From Streptomyces sp. Y2F8-2 (GTDB taxonomy: Bacteria; Actinomycetota; Actinomycetes; Streptomycetales; Streptomycetaceae), in contig NZ_BNGS01000004.1 of NCBI RefSeq assembly GCF_014905555.1, positions 62,001 to 126,000 of the forward strand: a stretch of DNA of 64,000 bases, given 5' to 3'. This document shows, piece by piece, positions 57,173 to 64,000 of this stretch. A program made the position numbers and the translations under genes. How positions within the stretch are numbered: the stretch's first letter is position 1; the number at the start of each line of letters is the position of its first letter. The notes under the pieces are model-generated. The model was not told the DNA's origin and did not search any database. It saw nothing but the letters and a program-made list of their open reading frames with translations.

Positions 57173-57928
57173 TGATGCTCCTTCGAGGACGCAGGAGGAC
57201 ACCCGGATATGCGGGCGCCGCCGTCCACCAAGGCGGCGACCGCCTGCCACCCGAGCCCGCAATTTCCTGCGGGAGGGATCAAAGGAGATCCGATGTCACT
57301 TGGGTTTCACATTGATGAGTGGGGCAAAACAGTGCAATAAGGGGGTTTGGCCGTATGAGACATCGGATCTATGGCCTGGGGGGAGGCTACGGCGATGACG
57401 CACCATGGGCAAGAGAGAGGAAGCGGCAAGTCGAGTCCTTGCCCGATGTGTTGACGGGAGGCGTGACGGTCTCCTCCGCCATGTGCGGCAGGGGAAGCGC
57501 CTCGACCCGAAGGCGGAGACCAGGCCGGCGGCCTGCTCGCGGGCCGACTCGTCGTCACCGCCCCACAGTGTGTGGCGACTGGGTGGTGAACGCCCTGACG
57601 ACGCTCGTGCGCGGTGTCCCGGCCTCGGCGGTGTCCTCGGCGCGGCAGAGGTGCCGCGACGGCGAGGGCGTCGAACAAGGAGTCGGCGAGGTCCGGACGT
57701 CGACGACGAACCTGCTGCACGACCGTGGCCTCTGGCGGTCGGCTGTGAGCTGCCGGGCCGCGTCGAACGGCACGACCGGGAAGACGCGTTCGACCGTGGC
57801 CACCGCCGCGTCGGTGGTTGACATGCTGCGACTTCCGGTGGCCCGGGCATTCAGCTCGTCGGCAGTGATGACCTGTCACCGCCCGGTCGGCGTGGAGGGG
57901 GGCGGCGGGAGTGAGGCGGACGCGGCGG
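57173..57928. other. 756-base region with the GH141-like promoter and decayed coding DNA
   Basis: The part near the gene start holds the operator pair and an AT-richer stretch (57300-57360). The rest has GC-biased but broken frames on the minus strand: MSTTDAAVATVERVFPVVPF (from 57824), then RRRRPDLADSLFDALAVAAP in another frame and GGDDESAREQAAGLVSAFG in the third. They may once have been one gene; the family is not recognised. Confidence 0.45.
57286..57370. promoter_or_regulatory. 12-bp inverted-repeat operator pair before the GH141-like gene
   Basis: AGATCCGATGTC (57286-57297) and its exact complement GACATCGGATCT (57359-57370) face each other 61 bases apart. The core ATCCGATGT recurs before both fucose transcription units near 62.3 and 62.8 kb. 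Confidence 0.65.
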
Positions 57929-58225
57929 TCAGCCGGTGAGGGGTTCCGCAGGTGCCTCGATCAGGCCGGCCGCCAGCCACTGCTCGACGGCGGTGATGTG
58001 AACCGCCGCGGTGGAAGCGGGAAGCAGAGCGTCGCGTGCCCGGAGTGCGCCGAGGATCTGGTCGTGGTCACGGTGCGCGTTGTCCACCGCACGTCGCGCC
58101 CGGCTGCCCCGGACGATGCGTACCCGCTGGGTGCGGGTGGACAGCACGCGCAGCAGCATGGACAGCACCGAGATGTGCGCGCGCCGCTCCGCCACTGGCG
58201 CCGAGACCCGGGCGGAGCGGCGCAC
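57929..58225 (-). pseudogene. Truncated GntR/FCD-type regulator (C-terminal part)
   Basis: 98 codons read VLSMLLRVLSTRTQRVRIVR, then NAHRDHDQILGALRARDALL and a final helix, like the last helices of the FCD ligand-binding domain (H-x-x-I-L-x-A-L-R-x-R-D). The DNA-binding winged helix and the first FCD helices are absent; the permease gene begins 10 bases further. It is probably a remnant of the local regulator of the fucose genes. Confidence 0.55.
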
Positions 58226-58234
58226 GGGCCGCCG

Positions 58235-59278
58235 CTACTCCTGCTTCTCGCCGGAGGCGAAGCGCGAAATGATCAGCGCGACGATGATGATGGCGCCGTT
58301 GAGGAACTGGTTCCACAGAGGCGGTACGCCCGCCAGCGTCATGACGTTGACGACGAGCTGGAGGGTCAGGACACCCGTGAGGGCGCCGAACACGGACCCC
58401 TTGCCGCCGTTGAGGCTCACTCCGCCGATGACGGTCGCGGCGAAGACCTGGAAGATCCAGCCGCTGCCCTGCGTCGCCGAGATGGAGCCGTAGTGCCCGC
58501 TGTAGAGGATGCCGGCGAAGGCGGCCAGCAGGCTGCCGAGGATGAGGACGACCCACACGATCCGGTCGACGCGGATGCCGGCGGTGCGTGCCGCCTCCGG
58601 GTTGCCGCCGATCGCGTACAGCGCCCGTCCGTGCCGCAGCCAGGCCAGTGCGCTGCCTCCCGCCGCGAACAGCACCGCGCAGATCCAGATGGCGGCGGGC
58701 ACGCCGAGCCAGGACGCGCTGCCCAGGTAGGTGAACGAGGACGGCAGGTCCACGATCGACTGGCCCTGGGAGAGGGCGACCTGGAGGCCGCGCAGCATGG
58801 TCAGCCCGCCCAGGGTGACGATGAACCCGTTGAGCCGCAGCTTGAGAATGAGGAATCCGTTCAGGGCGCCGATCGCCACTCCGACCAGCAGGCAGAGCGG
58901 GACCGCCATCCACTCGGGGAAGAGCCCGAGCCCGTTGAACCGCCCACCGTGGGTGGGCAGGACCAGCCATACGGCGATCACCGGGGCCACGCCGATGGTG
59001 GACTCCAGGGACAGGTCCATCCGCCCGCAGATGAGGATGAGGGCGGCGGCGAGGACGAGCAGACTGAGTTCGGTGGACTGCTGCGCCACACCGATGAGGT
59101 TGTCGGCGGTGAGGAAGGCCGGCGAGACGATGAAACCGATCAGACCCAGCACGAGGATGGCCGGGACCAGGGACAGTTCACGGAAGCGGCCGAGGTCCAG
59201 CCGGCGTCGTCCGGTGTCCGCTGCGGCCGGCTCCGTCGTGCTGGGTGCGGGCTCCGTGACATCTGTGGTGGCGGACAT
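58235..59278 (-). CDS. Sugar ABC transporter permease (RbsC type)
   Basis: A protein of 347 residues with 8-10 hydrophobic helices. Family markers are ILICGRMDLSLESTIGVAPV, NGFIVTLGGLTMLRGL, YAIGGNPEAARTAGIRVDRI and GGVSLNGGKGSVFGALTGVL, all typical of the CUT2 (ribose/xylose/fucose) permeases. The start is 2 bases from the ATPase stop. Together with the two genes upstream it forms a complete importer, probably for L-fucose or a related monosaccharide. Confidence 0.93.
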   Translation of the reverse strand: MSATTDVTEPAPSTTEPAAADTGRRRLDLGRFRELSLVPAILVLGLIGFIVSPAFLTADNLIGVAQQSTELSLLVLAAALILICGRMDLSLESTIGVAPVIAVWLVLPTHGGRFNGLGLFPEWMAVPLCLLVGVAIGALNGFLILKLRLNGFIVTLGGLTMLRGLQVALSQGQSIVDLPSSFTYLGSASWLGVPAAIWICAVLFAAGGSALAWLRHGRALYAIGGNPEAARTAGIRVDRIVWVVLILGSLLAAFAGILYSGHYGSISATQGSGWIFQVFAATVIGGVSLNGGKGSVFGALTGVLTLQLVVNVMTLAGVPPLWNQFLNGAIIIVALIISRFASGEKQE

Positions 59279-59280
59279 GT

Positions 59281-60876
59281 CTACCTTCCGTGCTCGTCGG
59301 TGCCGGACGCCGTGGCCGCGGCGGTCGGGGTGGTGGTGTCGGCGACGCCCTCGACGGCGGCGACCACTTGGTCGTCCGTCCAGCCGCGCTCGAACTCGGC
59401 GACCACCCGTCCGTGGAACATGACCACGACCCGGTCGCAGGCCCTGAGGTCGTCGAGTTCGTCGGAGACGATCAGGGCTGCCTTGCCCTCGTCGGCCGCC
59501 CGCCGGATCCTGCCGAGCAGGAACTCCTTGGACTTGACGTCCACACCGTTGGTGGGGCGGATGGCCACCAGCACGTGCGGGTCGGTGGCCAGGGCGCGGG
59601 CGACCACGACCTTCTGCTGGTTGCCGCCGGACAGCGCGGAGACCGGGGTGGCGGCCGCCGGGGTCTTGATGTCGAGGTCCCGGATCATGCGCCGTGCGAA
59701 GGCCCTGGTACGGGCGGGCAGGACGACGCCGAACGGGCCGAGTTGGTCGGTGACGGTGAGCGTCGCGTTCTCCGCCACGCTGCGGCCGTTGACCAGGCCC
59801 TGCAGATGCCGGTCCTCGGGGACGAAACCCACTCCCGCGGTCAGGGCGGACGGCACGCTGCCGGTGCGTACGCTCCTGCTGCCGATCGAGATCCTCCCGG
59901 CCTTGGCACGGTGCAGACCTGCGACGGCCTCACCCACCTGCACATTGCCGCTGGCCGTCGCCCCCGCGAGCCCGACCACCTCACCGGAGCGCACCGAGAG
60001 GGACACGTCCTCGCAGGCGCCGGGCAGGGTCAGACCGTCGATGCACAGCAGCTCCGCCCCGTCGGTCGGTGCAGCCGGGGACGCGCTCGCGGGGGCGGTG
60101 GCTGCGGACGCGGGCTCGCCTGTCATGGCCTCCACGAGGGAGCGGTGACCGAGTTCGGCCACGGGTGCGGTGAGGATGTGGCGGGCGTCGCGGTAGACCG
60201 TGACGGTCGTGCAGAGGTCGTACACCTCCTGCAGGTGGTGCGAGATGAAGAGGAAGGCGACGCCCTGTCCCTGTAGGTCCCTCAGCTTGTCGAAGAGGCG
60301 GCCGATGCCGCGGGCGTCGAGCTTGGCGGTGGGCTCGTCCAGGATGATGAAACGGGCGCCGAAGGACAGGGCGCGGGCGATCTCCACGAACTGCCGCTGT
60401 TCGACGGTCAGGTCCCTCGCTCGCGCGGCGGGGTCGACGGCCACGCCGTACTCGGCGAGGAGTTCCTCGGCACGCTGTCTGAGCTGCTTCCAGCGGATGG
60501 GGCGCACCGCGCCGGGACTCTGCCGGTTCAGGAAGAGGTTCTCGGCGACGGTCAGCTCACCGATGACGGTGGACCGCTGGTAGACGCAGGCGACCCGGGA
60601 CCGCCAGGCGTCGATGTCGCCGAAGGCGGGCGCCGGCTCGCCGGAGAAACGCAGTGAACCGGTGTCGGGCTGCTGGAGGCCGGTGAGGATCGACACGAGC
60701 GTCGACTTGCCCGCGCCGTTGCGTCCCACCAGGGCGTGTGACTCGCCCTCGGCGATGCTGATGCGGGCGTCGCGCAGCGCGACGGTGGCACCGAACCGTT
60801 TGCCGATGCCTGTCGCCTCGGCGACCGGGGCCCGGGATACGGGACCGGCCGCCGGGGTGGTGGCGGTGTCCGCCAT
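59281..60876 (-). CDS. Sugar ABC transporter ATP-binding protein (RbsA type, two ATPase domains)
   Basis: A protein of 531 residues. The first ATPase domain has Walker A GRNGAGKS (51-58), a signature LTVEQRQFVEIARAL that departs from LSGGQ, and Walker B FIILDEPTAKLD. The second has GATASGNVQ in place of Walker A, LSGGNQQKVVVARAL, and VLVAIRPTNGVDV where Walker B is expected, so only the first domain is likely to hydrolyse ATP; this asymmetry is normal in RbsA-like proteins. The start at 60876 lacks an ideal ribosome site. Confidence 0.93.
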   Translation of the reverse strand: MADTATTPAAGPVSRAPVAEATGIGKRFGATVALRDARISIAEGESHALVGRNGAGKSTLVSILTGLQQPDTGSLRFSGEPAPAFGDIDAWRSRVACVYQRSTVIGELTVAENLFLNRQSPGAVRPIRWKQLRQRAEELLAEYGVAVDPAARARDLTVEQRQFVEIARALSFGARFIILDEPTAKLDARGIGRLFDKLRDLQGQGVAFLFISHHLQEVYDLCTTVTVYRDARHILTAPVAELGHRSLVEAMTGEPASAATAPASASPAAPTDGAELLCIDGLTLPGACEDVSLSVRSGEVVGLAGATASGNVQVGEAVAGLHRAKAGRISIGSRSVRTGSVPSALTAGVGFVPEDRHLQGLVNGRSVAENATLTVTDQLGPFGVVLPARTRAFARRMIRDLDIKTPAAATPVSALSGGNQQKVVVARALATDPHVLVAIRPTNGVDVKSKEFLLGRIRRAADEGKAALIVSDELDDLRACDRVVVMFHGRVVAEFERGWTDDQVVAAVEGVADTTTPTAAATASGTDEHGR

Positions 60877-61007
60877 GGTGGATACCGTCCTTCGCAGTAC
60901 GGATTCTGGGGGCCGAGGAGGCGGGGGTGAACCCGGGGCCGTGGTGCTGGGGCGCTGCCGGGGGAGTGGGGCGCCAGTCCCCCCGCAGCTGTGGGTGGTG
61001 ACGCAGG

Positions 61008-62060
61008 TCACTGGGAGACGTTGTTACCCCACAGGGACTTGTCGTCCACGTTCTTCTTGGTCACCAGCGGGGCGGGGAGCTGGTCCTCCAGACCGTTCGG
61101 GAGCTTGATGATGGTGGAGTCGTGGTCGGTCGGACCCGGCTTGAAGGTCTTGCCCTCCGCTGCGGCCTCGGCGTAGTACAGCGCGTACTTGGCGTAGAGA
61201 TCGGCGGGCTGGGAGATCGTCGCGTCGATCTGGCCCTTGCGGATCGCGTCGAACTCCTGCGGGATGCCGTCGTTGGAGACGATGGTGATGTGGCCCTTCT
61301 GGCCCGCCGGCTTGAGCAGGCCCTTCTGCTGCAGCAGGGCCAGGGTCGGCTGCAGGAAGACACCGCCCGCCTGCATGTAGATGCCGTTCAGGTCGGGGTT
61401 CTGGGCGAGCAGGCTTTGCAGCTTTGCCGAGGCCACGTCGCCCTTCCAGTCAGTGGGCAGTTCGAAGACCTTGATCTTCGGGAACTTCTCCTTCATGCAC
61501 GCGGCGAACGCCTCCGAGCGGTCGCGGCCGTTGATGGAGTCCAGGGCTCCCTCGAACTCGGCCACCTTGCCTTCGCCGCCGAGCTGCTTGCCGAGGAACT
61601 CGCAGGCCTTGGTGCCGTACGCCCGGTTGTCCGCACGGACGACCATGTACACGTCACCCTTGTCCGGTCTGGTGTCGACGCTGATCACCGGGATCTTCGC
61701 GGTCGACAGTTCCTTGAGGGTGGAGGCGATGGCGCCGGTGTCCTGCGGAGCCATGACGATGGCCTTGGCTCCGGTGTTGCGGAACACCTGCACGTTGGCG
61801 ACAAGGTGCGTGACGTCGTTCTGCGAGTCGCTCATCGGCAGGGCGTTGATGCCCTCGGTGCGGACGTCCTTCTTGAGGTACTGCGCGTAGGAGTTCCAGA
61901 AGTCGGAGTCCGCGCGGGGCACGTCGATGCCGATGGCCGGCTTGTCGCTGCCCGAGCCGACTGAGTCGGCGCTCCCGCGGTTGCATGCGGTGGCGAGGGC
62001 CAGTACCGCGAGCACAGCGGTGGCGGCGGTGGCGGTCGAGCGAGTGCGGGTGAGCTTCAT
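61008..62060 (-). CDS. Sugar ABC transporter substrate-binding lipoprotein (RbsB-like)
   Basis: A protein of 350 residues. The signal peptide ends LALATAC, a lipobox with Cys26. The mature part has the periplasmic-binding-protein fold of the monosaccharide group: GAKAIVMAPQDTGAIASTL, KIPVISVDTRPDKG, EGALDSINGRDRSEAF and HITIVSNDGIPQEFDAIRKG. It is first in the importer operon, divergent from the FAH-like gene. Confidence 0.93.
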   Translation of the reverse strand: MKLTRTRSTATAATAVLAVLALATACNRGSADSVGSGSDKPAIGIDVPRADSDFWNSYAQYLKKDVRTEGINALPMSDSQNDVTHLVANVQVFRNTGAKAIVMAPQDTGAIASTLKELSTAKIPVISVDTRPDKGDVYMVVRADNRAYGTKACEFLGKQLGGEGKVAEFEGALDSINGRDRSEAFAACMKEKFPKIKVFELPTDWKGDVASAKLQSLLAQNPDLNGIYMQAGGVFLQPTLALLQQKGLLKPAGQKGHITIVSNDGIPQEFDAIRKGQIDATISQPADLYAKYALYYAEAAAEGKTFKPGPTDHDSTIIKLPNGLEDQLPAPLVTKKNVDDKSLWGNNVSQ

Positions 62061-62292
62061 GGCCGTGTTGTCTCCTTTGGCGGGGCGGAGGACCGCGGGG
62101 CGACGATGAGAGGGAGGCGAACTCGCCCGCAGACCGGGGACGGGCGAGGCCGCGGGCCGGGCAGACGTGGGCCCGGCACAAGGCGGTGCGGACCGCGCCC
62201 GTGGGGACGGACGTGAGGGACAGCCGGTGCCGAGAAACGGAGGGCCAGCGGTCGTACTTGTCCGACCGCACGGACCCCTGGAACGCTGGGCC

Positions 62293-62305
62293 ATACCTCC
62301 GATGT
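62293..62305. promoter_or_regulatory. Fucose-regulon operator copy 1
   Basis: ATACCTCCGATGT lies within the leader or promoter of the importer operon. It shares 10 or more of 13 bases with the other copies. Confidence 0.55.
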
Positions 62306-62736
62306 CTCTCGGACGCCGAGGACGTTACGACCGCGTTGCCGACGTTGACAAGAGTCCGCCACAACTGAATTGCGCCGCATTGACGGCGCGAGCCTCCGCA
62401 GCCCCGTTCGAACGAGTCGGCAGCCGGCCGCGTCCCTTCCCGACCTGCAGCTTTGCCCGGTCGGTCGACCGGGCCGCGGCGAGCGATTCAGTCTCACGAT
62501 TCGGCAACGACCGCTGCGGCCGGTCAGCCGCGGCGTCGGCGGAACGGCGTGCCGAGGCTCCCGGGGCCCCTCCGGCTCATGTCGGGTATGCCCGACCGTG
62601 GTTACCGCCATCGGGGCTTGCCGTGCGCGGCCCTGCCCCACTCATCGGAGGAAGCATCCACGGGCCGTCCCGACTTCGGTTTCGGTGTCGGCCTGAGGCC
62701 GTACAAATGGCGGCGCACTACAGACGGCACGGGAAG

Positions 62737-62749
62737 ACATCCTAGGTAT
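62737..62749. promoter_or_regulatory. Fucose-regulon operator copy 2
   Basis: ACATCCTAGGTAT, the complement of ATACCTAGGATGT, lies just upstream of the -35 of the FAH-like gene. Confidence 0.55.
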
Positions 62750-62752
62750 CCG

Positions 62753-62782
62753 TTGTCAGGCGGCTCCCGGTGCGTCTACAGT
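62753..62782 (+). promoter_or_regulatory. Promoter of the FAH-like/fuconate dehydratase operon
   Basis: TTGTCA (62753-62758), 18-bp spacer, TACAGT (62777-62782). Transcription would start near 62789, directly before operator copy 3. Confidence 0.65.
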
Positions 62783-62794
62783 CGCGATGCCGCC

Positions 62795-62807
62795 ATACAT
62801 CGGATGA
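62795..62807. promoter_or_regulatory. Fucose-regulon operator copy 3
   Basis: ATACATCGGATGA covers the region just after the predicted transcription start, the usual place for a repressor. Confidence 0.55.
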
Positions 62808-62929
62808 CTCGGTCGAGTATTCGCTGAGGCTCTCCGCAGGGCTCCGTTTCAGGGCACAGCTGGCGGCACGGCCTGTACGAGCGGCCGTCACCTCCATCCG
62901 AAAAACCGCGCACGGCAAGGGAACCGCCA

Positions 62930-63781
62930 GTGAAACTGCTACGAGTCGGCGCCCCCGGCGAAGAACGGCCCGCTGTCCGCACCGACGACGGCCGGCTGCT
63001 GGACCTGTCCTCCGTGACCCCCGACATCGACGGTGCGTTCCTCGCCTCGGACGGCGTCGACCGTGTCCGCACGGCGATCGCGGCAGGACGTCTTCCCGCG
63101 CTGGAGGCGGACGGCCCGCGGATCGGACCGCCCGTCGCGCGCCCCGGCAAGATCGTCTGCGTCGGTCTCAACTACCGGGACCACGCCGCCGAGACGGGCG
63201 CGGCGATTCCCGTACGGCCGGTGGTGTTCATGAAGGACCCGGGCACCGTCGTCGGCCCCTACGACGAGGTGCTCGTCCCCCGTGGCTCGGTGAAGACCGA
63301 CTGGGAGGTCGAGCTGGCGGTCGTCATCGGCCGACGGGCACGCTACCTGGACGGCCCTCAGGCCGCGCGGGACGTGATCGCCGGGTACGCGATCAGTCAT
63401 GACGTCTCCGAGCGGGAGTTCCAGCTGGAGTACTCCCCGCAGTGGGACCTCGGCAAGTCCTGCGAGACCTTCAACCCGCTCGGCCCGTGGCTGGTCACCG
63501 CGGACGAGGTCGGAGACCCGCAGAGCCTCGGACTGCACCTGAGCGTCAACGGCGTGAAGCGGCAGAGCGGGCACACCAGCGACATGATCTTCCCGGTCGA
63601 CCACATCGTGGCGTACCTGAGCCAGTACATGGTGCTGGAGCCGGGCGACGTGATCAACACGGGTACGCCCGCAGGTGTGGCCCTCGGTCTGCCCGGCACG
63701 CCCTACCTCCGCCCCGGCGACACCGTCGAACTCTCCGTCGACAGGCTCGGCAGCCAGCGCCAGACCTTCGGCCAAGCATGA
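62930..63781 (+). CDS. Fumarylacetoacetate hydrolase family protein (2,4-diketo-3-deoxy-L-fuconate hydrolase type)
   Basis: A protein of 283 residues from a GTG at 62930 with AAGGGAA upstream. The FAH fold motifs are complete: [41 protein letters not shown] (metal-binding Glu), [11 protein letters not shown], and [15 protein letters not shown]. Such enzymes cut C-C bonds of diketo acids with Mg2+. Immediate coupling (ATGA) to L-fuconate dehydratase makes 2,4-diketo-3-deoxy-L-fuconate, an intermediate of the non-phosphorylated L-fucose pathway, the probable substrate; ureidoglycolate lyase-like relatives are the alternative. Confidence 0.88.
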   Translation: MKLLRVGAPGEERPAVRTDDGRLLDLSSVTPDIDGAFLASDGVDRVRTAIAAGRLPALEADGPRIGPPVARPGKIVCVGLNYRDHAAETGAAIPVRPVVFMKDPGTVVGPYDEVLVPRGSVKTDWEVELAVVIGRRARYLDGPQAARDVIAGYAISHDVSEREFQLEYSPQWDLGKSCETFNPLGPWLVTADEVGDPQSLGLHLSVNGVKRQSGHTSDMIFPVDHIVAYLSQYMVLEPGDVINTGTPAGVALGLPGTPYLRPGDTVELSVDRLGSQRQTFGQA

Positions 63782-64000
63782 AAGGCACCCCCTTGACTGC
63801 CAACTCAGCCCGGATCACCGCGGTCGACACGTACGACGTCCGCTTCCCCACCTCGCGGGAACTGGACGGTTCCGACGCGATGAACCCGGACCCCGACTAC
63901 TCCGCTGCCTACATCGTGCTGCGCACCGACGCGCCCGACGGACTCGAGGGCCACGGCTTCACCTTCACCATCGGACGTGGCAACGACGTGCAGGTCGCCG
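63778..64000 (+). CDS. L-fuconate dehydratase (enolase superfamily), N-terminal part
   Basis: 74 codons are visible before the window ends. [38 protein letters not shown] and [16 protein letters not shown] are the characteristic N-terminal capping-domain segments of L-fuconate dehydratase. The enzyme removes water from L-fuconate to give 2-keto-3-deoxy-L-fuconate. The start is either the ATG overlapping the previous stop (63778) or the TTG at 63793, which has AAAGG at a good distance. Confidence 0.88.
   Translation, partial: MKGTPLTANSARITAVDTYDVRFPTSRELDGSDAMNPDPDYSAAYIVLRTDAPDGLEGHGFTFTIGRGNDVQVA

Larger units (their letters stand above)
62061..62929. other. Divergent control region of the fucose genes (869 bases)
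   Basis: It contains three copies of the operator motif and a good promoter on the plus strand. For the importer operon a TTGTCA / 18 bp / TAACGT pair near 62350-62321 on the minus strand is a possible promoter with a leader of about 250 bases. The middle (62370-62700) has GC-rich short frames but nothing recognisable. Confidence 0.5.

Noticed and set aside
57911..60148. 745-codon open frame on the plus strand
   Set aside because: It is opposite the ABC permease and ATPase genes and has no recognisable domain.

Overview
The window is typical Streptomyces DNA: very high GC, third codon positions almost always G or C, frequent GTG starts, stop/start overlaps of the ATGA or GTGA type, many leaderless promoters (a TANNNT hexamer 6-8 bases before the start codon), and families common in that genus. 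I saw no rRNA, tRNA, CRISPR array or intact insertion sequence. All functional names rest on reading motifs by eye; no database search was possible.

Layout. (1) 1-15.5 kb is ordinary chromosome with small metabolic and regulatory units: a GH13 amylase (cut by the window edge), a methyltransferase, a CE7 esterase, a quinone oxidoreductase/GNAT pair, two MarR regulators with visible operators, a PrmC/HemK-like methyltransferase with a possible leader peptide, a dienoyl-CoA reductase-like flavoprotein behind a 32-bp perfect palindrome, a PadR regulator, the PTS-type dihydroxyacetone kinase operon dhaKLM and an APC permease. (2) 15.5-33.3 kb is a carbohydrate-use region: GH43 enzyme, two complete sugar ABC importers, a LacI regulator, a D-2-hydroxyacid dehydrogenase, and a five- or six-gene run ending in a GH28-like enzyme and two paralogous alginate-lyase-fold proteins, with LacI-type palindromes in the intergenic regions. 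(3) 33.3-37.4 kb holds housekeeping or stress genes: NDH-2, a ChaB-like protein, a four-helix Cys-rich copper-binding-type protein, and an acyl-CoA dehydrogenase behind a KstR-like site.

(4) 37.4-50 kb is an accessory island with lower GC, gene remnants and a defence-like core. An OLD-family ATPase/TOPRIM nuclease overlaps a UvrD-like helicase (a Gabija-like pair). Facing it from a short AT-richer promoter region is a 1262-residue protein with a variant PD-(D/E)xK nuclease head, a degenerate NTPase middle and a long helical-repeat tail. A protein with a HEPN-type R-x4-H motif lies downstream of the pair. Decayed genes (a histidine kinase fused to a secreted-protein tail, a STAND-like ATPase, an MFS transporter) surround this core. 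It is my best candidate for an incompletely described system.

(5) 50-54 kb has small stress and hydrolase genes, two of them frameshifted. (6) 54-64 kb looks like an L-fucose locus: a secreted GH141-like beta-helix enzyme, a ribose-type ABC importer, a truncated GntR/FCD regulator, a fumarylacetoacetate-hydrolase-family enzyme and the start of L-fuconate dehydratase. A recurring motif close to ATAC(C/A)T(C/A)(C/G)GATG lies in front of all three transcription units and links them as one regulon.
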